Below, in pieces: positions 5,891 through 7,124 of a stretch of 7,124 bases of DNA. Positions within the stretch are counted from its first letter, which is position 1, and the number at the start of each line of letters is the position of its first letter. The notes below the pieces were generated by a model. The model worked only from the letters and a program-made list of their open reading frames with translations, had not been told where the DNA came from and made no database searches. This stretch comes from JAZGEG01 sp964346665 (GTDB lineage Archaea; Aenigmatarchaeota; Aenigmatarchaeia; QMZP01; QMZT01), in the NCBI GenBank assembly GCA_964346665.1, contig CAYFVC010000011.1, positions 1 to 7,124 on the forward strand. The letters run 5' to 3'. Position numbers and translations under genes: made by a program.

Positions 5891-6082
5891 CTACTCGAAT
5901 ATAAATAGCTCCTCTATTTTCGCCTTCAAAGCCTTCGCTATGTCGTGCGCGAGTTTCAGGGACGGGTTGTACTTGCCCTTCTCCAGGAACAGGATCGTCT
6001 CCCTGCGGACGCTGACCTTCCTCGCCAAATCCTCCTGCGTCATGTCGTATCTCGCCCGGAATTCCTTTATCCTCGTTTTCAT
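5891..6082 (-). CDS. Small Cro/C1-type HTH regulator (YozG-like)
   Basis: This 63-residue protein is essentially a bare helix-turn-helix domain. It reads MKTRIKEFRARYDMTQEDLA, then VSVRRETILFLEKGKYNPSL, then helix AKALKAKIEELF. The Q-E-D-L-A segment (16-20) and the recognition helix around 26-35 are typical of the HTH_3 family; the ending with an acidic helix and FIFE resembles the small YozG-like repressors. It probably binds DNA as a dimer. The gene starts 9 bases after the stop of the DUF2178-like membrane protein, with GAGG in that gap region as ribosome site, so both come from one mRNA. Small regulators of this type are commonly encoded beside a multi-TM protein; autoregulation through the inverted repeats upstream of the operon is my inference. 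Confidence 0.9.
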   Translation of the reverse strand: MKTRIKEFRARYDMTQEDLARKVSVRRETILFLEKGKYNPSLKLAHDIAKALKAKIEELFIFE

Positions 6083-6091
6083 CCCATCGCC

Positions 6092-6535
6092 TCACACGTT
6101 CCCCTTCCTGCTGAACCAGAAATACGTTACGAAGAAGAACAGAGCGGAACCGAGTATAACAGCGATGGTCATGTAGGATCCGACCAGGCTCCAGTCGCCC
6201 GTCCTCTCCGCGACCTCCTCGCCTATGAACCTCGATACGAGCGCTGCGTATATCGCGAAAAGCCATGCGTAATAACCCGCCTTCTGGAAGATTTTCTTTG
6301 ACATCTCGTCCTCCGCTGGCAGGCCCGACTTGTACGCCCTGAACCTTTTGACTATGACCACGAACGCCAGGACCACCACGACCATCACGACCACGCTGAG
6401 CATAATCTCATCGAAAGTGGGCGGGATTCCCGACATCAGATAGACCGCCAGCCCCAGGATGACCATGACAGCAACCGCCACGCCGATCACTATCCTGTTT
6501 AGGTCTTCTTTGCTTCCCCTTTCCTTACCTTTCAT
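6092..6535 (-). CDS. DUF2178-like four-TM membrane protein
   Basis: This 147-residue integral membrane protein has hydrophobic spans at about residues 13-35, 42-63, 86-105 and 119-141. Between TM2 and TM3 is the segment GLPAEDEMSKKIFQKAGYYA (71-90), which resembles the D-E-R/M-x-x-K-I-x-x-K-A-x-Y-x-A signature of the DUF2178 family; the assignment comes from memory of that motif and the four-TM layout. The function of that family is unknown to me. The start is strongly supported by GGAGGTGA six bases upstream. The gene is cotranscribed with the small HTH regulator, a recurrent membrane-protein-plus-regulator arrangement that may sense an envelope condition (inference). The charged N-terminus (MKGKERGSKED) is predicted to be cytoplasmic. 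Confidence 0.82.
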   Translation of the reverse strand: MKGKERGSKEDLNRIVIGVAVAVMVILGLAVYLMSGIPPTFDEIMLSVVVMVVVVLAFVVIVKRFRAYKSGLPAEDEMSKKIFQKAGYYAWLFAIYAALVSRFIGEEVAERTGDWSLVGSYMTIAVILGSALFFFVTYFWFSRKGNV

Positions 6536-6541
6536 TCAAAC

Positions 6542-6549
6542 TCACCTCC
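6542..6549 (-). promoter_or_regulatory. Strong ribosome binding site of the DUF2178-like gene
   Basis: The minus strand reads GGAGGTGA, a perfect complement to the 16S 3' end, six bases before the ATG at 6535. It fixes that start. Its presence contrasts with the leaderless neighbours and shows that this mRNA has a real, if short, leader. Confidence 0.85.
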
Positions 6550-6555
6550 AATCAT

Positions 6556-6571
6556 GTTATACGAACATAAC
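6556..6571. promoter_or_regulatory. Operator-like inverted repeat, proximal copy
   Basis: GTTAT-ACGAAC-ATAAC, five-base arms around a six-base spacer. It lies between the candidate TATA box (6572-6581) and the predicted start of transcription (about 6551) of the DUF2178/HTH operon, where a bound dimer would block initiation. It shares its exact half-sites and spacing with the copy at 6598-6613. The HTH protein of this operon is the natural candidate ligand, which is inference. Confidence 0.55.
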
Positions 6572-6581
6572 TTTTTATTAA
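6572..6581 (-). promoter_or_regulatory. Candidate TATA box of the DUF2178/HTH operon
   Basis: The minus strand reads TTAATAAAAA, which predicts transcription starting near 6551 and a leader of about 16 bases that just contains the GGAGGTGA site. It sits between the two operator-like repeats. Confidence 0.45.
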
Positions 6582-6595
6582 CTATTTCTAACCTT

Positions 6596-6615
6596 ATGTT
6601 ATATATTTATAACAT
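6596..6615. promoter_or_regulatory. Operator-like inverted repeat, distal copy
   Basis: ATGTTATA-TATT-TATAACAT is a perfect eight-base inverted repeat around four bases. Its inner part, 6598-6613, is GTTAT-N6-ATAAC, the same as the proximal copy. The centres are 42 bp apart, close to four helical turns, so two dimers would sit on one face of the DNA. This copy also lies about 40 bp upstream of the TATA box of the divergent small-membrane-protein gene and could affect both directions. Confidence 0.55.
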
Positions 6616-6654
6616 TTAAGTATTTAAAACTTTCGGTCCCGCCAAATCCCGAAA

Positions 6655-6664
6655 TCTTTTAAAG
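6655..6664 (+). promoter_or_regulatory. Candidate TATA box of the 57-residue membrane protein (leaderless)
   Basis: TCTTTTAAAG is centred about 26 bases before the ATG at 6686, the spacing expected for a leaderless archaeal mRNA. No convincing ribosome site lies between, only a weak GGAAG. Confidence 0.45.
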
Positions 6665-6685
6665 ACGGAAGCCCAAACAAAATGC

Positions 6686-6859
6686 ATGGACAGGAGAACG
6701 TACAGCTTTGCCGTAGGAATAATATTGATAATCGCATCCATTACATTCTTCGCGATGCCATATTTCCTTAACATGGACGCGCTCATCCCGTTCATGTTCG
6801 CCCTGGTCTCGTTCATCGTGGCAATCGGGTTCTTCTTCATGGGACATACAGAAAAGTAA
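6686..6859 (+). CDS. Small two-TM membrane protein (57 residues)
   Basis: The reading frame opens MDRRTYSFAVGIILIIASI and ends GFFFMGHTEK. It has two hydrophobic spans (about residues 7-27 and 33-52) joined by a short loop (FLNMDALIP), with a basic N-terminus and a short polar C-terminus, so both ends are probably cytoplasmic. I do not recognise a family. Support for a real gene: a TATA-like element at leaderless distance, clean hydrophobic segmentation, codon choice like its neighbours (many TTC, ATC, GCG), and its fit between a promoter and a convergent gene. It is short enough to be dropped by gene callers with a 60-residue cut-off. It is divergent from the DUF2178/HTH operon and shares the operator-bearing intergenic region, so it may belong to the same regulated unit (inference). 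Confidence 0.7.
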   Translation: MDRRTYSFAVGIILIIASITFFAMPYFLNMDALIPFMFALVSFIVAIGFFFMGHTEK

Positions 6860-6869
6860 ATACCTCCCC

Positions 6870-6887
6870 CCGGCGGCAAAGAGCCGG
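6870..6887. terminator. Weak GC hairpin between convergent genes
   Basis: CCGGC at 6870-6874 pairs with GCCGG at 6883-6887 around an eight-base loop, in the 40 bp gap between two convergent genes. No T-run follows on either strand close by, so a terminator role is uncertain. Confidence 0.25.
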
Positions 6888-6899
6888 TTCCGCATGGCT

Positions 6900-7124
6900 T
6901 TACCAAACCCCGGGAATGAGCCTGTACCTCGTCTTCTTCGCGTACTCCGCGTATCCCTTCAGTTCCCTGTGGAGCATCCTGTCCTCGAGGTGCGTGCGCA
7001 CCACTATCAGGACCGCCATGAGGAGCGACGGAACCAGAGCCCAGTAAGACCCCAGCGCGAGCGGGAGACAGACAAACATGGGCAGGAACCCGGCGTACAT
7101 GGGATGCCTCACGAACGAATAGGG
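6900..7124 (-). CDS. Isoprenylcysteine carboxyl methyltransferase-like membrane enzyme, C-terminal part
   Basis: Seventy-four residues are visible and the frame is open at the right edge, so the N-terminal part lies outside the window. The sequence PYSFVRHPMYAGF followed by a hydrophobic span, then RTHLEDRML and YAEYAKKTRYRLIPGVW, is the signature of the ICMT/PEMT-like membrane methyltransferase superfamily: the RHPxYxG motif and the E-D pair with terminal Y-x-x-Y-x-x-x-x-x-R-x-I-P bind S-adenosylmethionine and the substrate region. In archaea the methyl acceptor is unknown to me; lipids or small isoprenoids are possible. A GTG at 7112 could be read as a start, but it is the Val of the conserved V-R-H-P motif and therefore internal. 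It is convergent with the 57-residue membrane protein. Confidence 0.9.
   Translation of the reverse strand, partial: PYSFVRHPMYAGFLPMFVCLPLALGSYWALVPSLLMAVLIVVRTHLEDRMLHRELKGYAEYAKKTRYRLIPGVW

Noticed and set aside
5862..6266. A 134-codon minus-strand frame overlapping the HTH and membrane protein genes
   Set aside because: Arg/Gly/Glu-rich out-of-frame translation across two well-supported genes, with no motif of its own.
6682..6684. ATG four bases ahead of the small membrane protein start
   Set aside because: It is in a different frame and gives a polar, non-membrane peptide.
6616..6906. Minus-strand frames of 96 and 78 codons opposite the 57-residue membrane protein
   Set aside because: They show no coherent domain, and the plus-strand frame has clean membrane spans and a promoter at the right distance.

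Overview
The window looks archaeal. The evidence is a short-form ThiC, archaeal-type TATA boxes about 26 bases ahead of several start codons (implying leaderless mRNAs), strong GGAGG-type ribosome sites on other genes, many ATGA stop/start overlaps, and a DUF2178-type membrane protein paired with a tiny Cro-like regulator. A Cys-rich lipoprotein resembles, in general character, envelope proteins of poorly cultured archaeal lineages, but I cannot name the lineage from sequence alone.

Layout. Bases 1-4040 (minus strand) form one tight operon, transcribed right to left: an unknown 419-residue coiled-coil protein, thiM, thiE, thiC and the start of thiL (cut by the window edge). Each junction overlaps (ATGA at three of them, 17 bp at thiE/thiC). 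The enzymes cover most of thiamine diphosphate synthesis: ThiC makes the pyrimidine phosphate, ThiM phosphorylates the thiazole alcohol, ThiE joins the two halves and ThiL makes the diphosphate. ThiD (HMP-P kinase) and a thiazole synthase are not in the window. Divergent from the operon is a two-TM potassium channel (4138-4662) whose usual RCK domain is replaced by a charged tail with Ile at exactly every seventh residue, nine times.

Bases 4678-5788 hold two tandem but unrelated secreted lipoproteins on the minus strand, each with its own promoter. The second is Cys-rich and clearly more AT-rich than the genes to its right.

Bases 5891-6535 are a two-gene minus-strand operon, a four-TM DUF2178-like membrane protein and a 63-residue HTH regulator. 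Upstream lie two matching inverted repeats, GTTAT-N6-ATAAC, with centres 42 bp apart, which look like operators. Divergent from it is a 57-residue, two-TM membrane protein (6686-6859). The right edge holds the C-terminal part of an isoprenylcysteine methyltransferase-like membrane enzyme.

The most promising items for follow-up are the coiled-coil gene heading the thiamine operon, the channel with an isoleucine-heptad tail, and the paired operators between the DUF2178/HTH operon and the small membrane protein.
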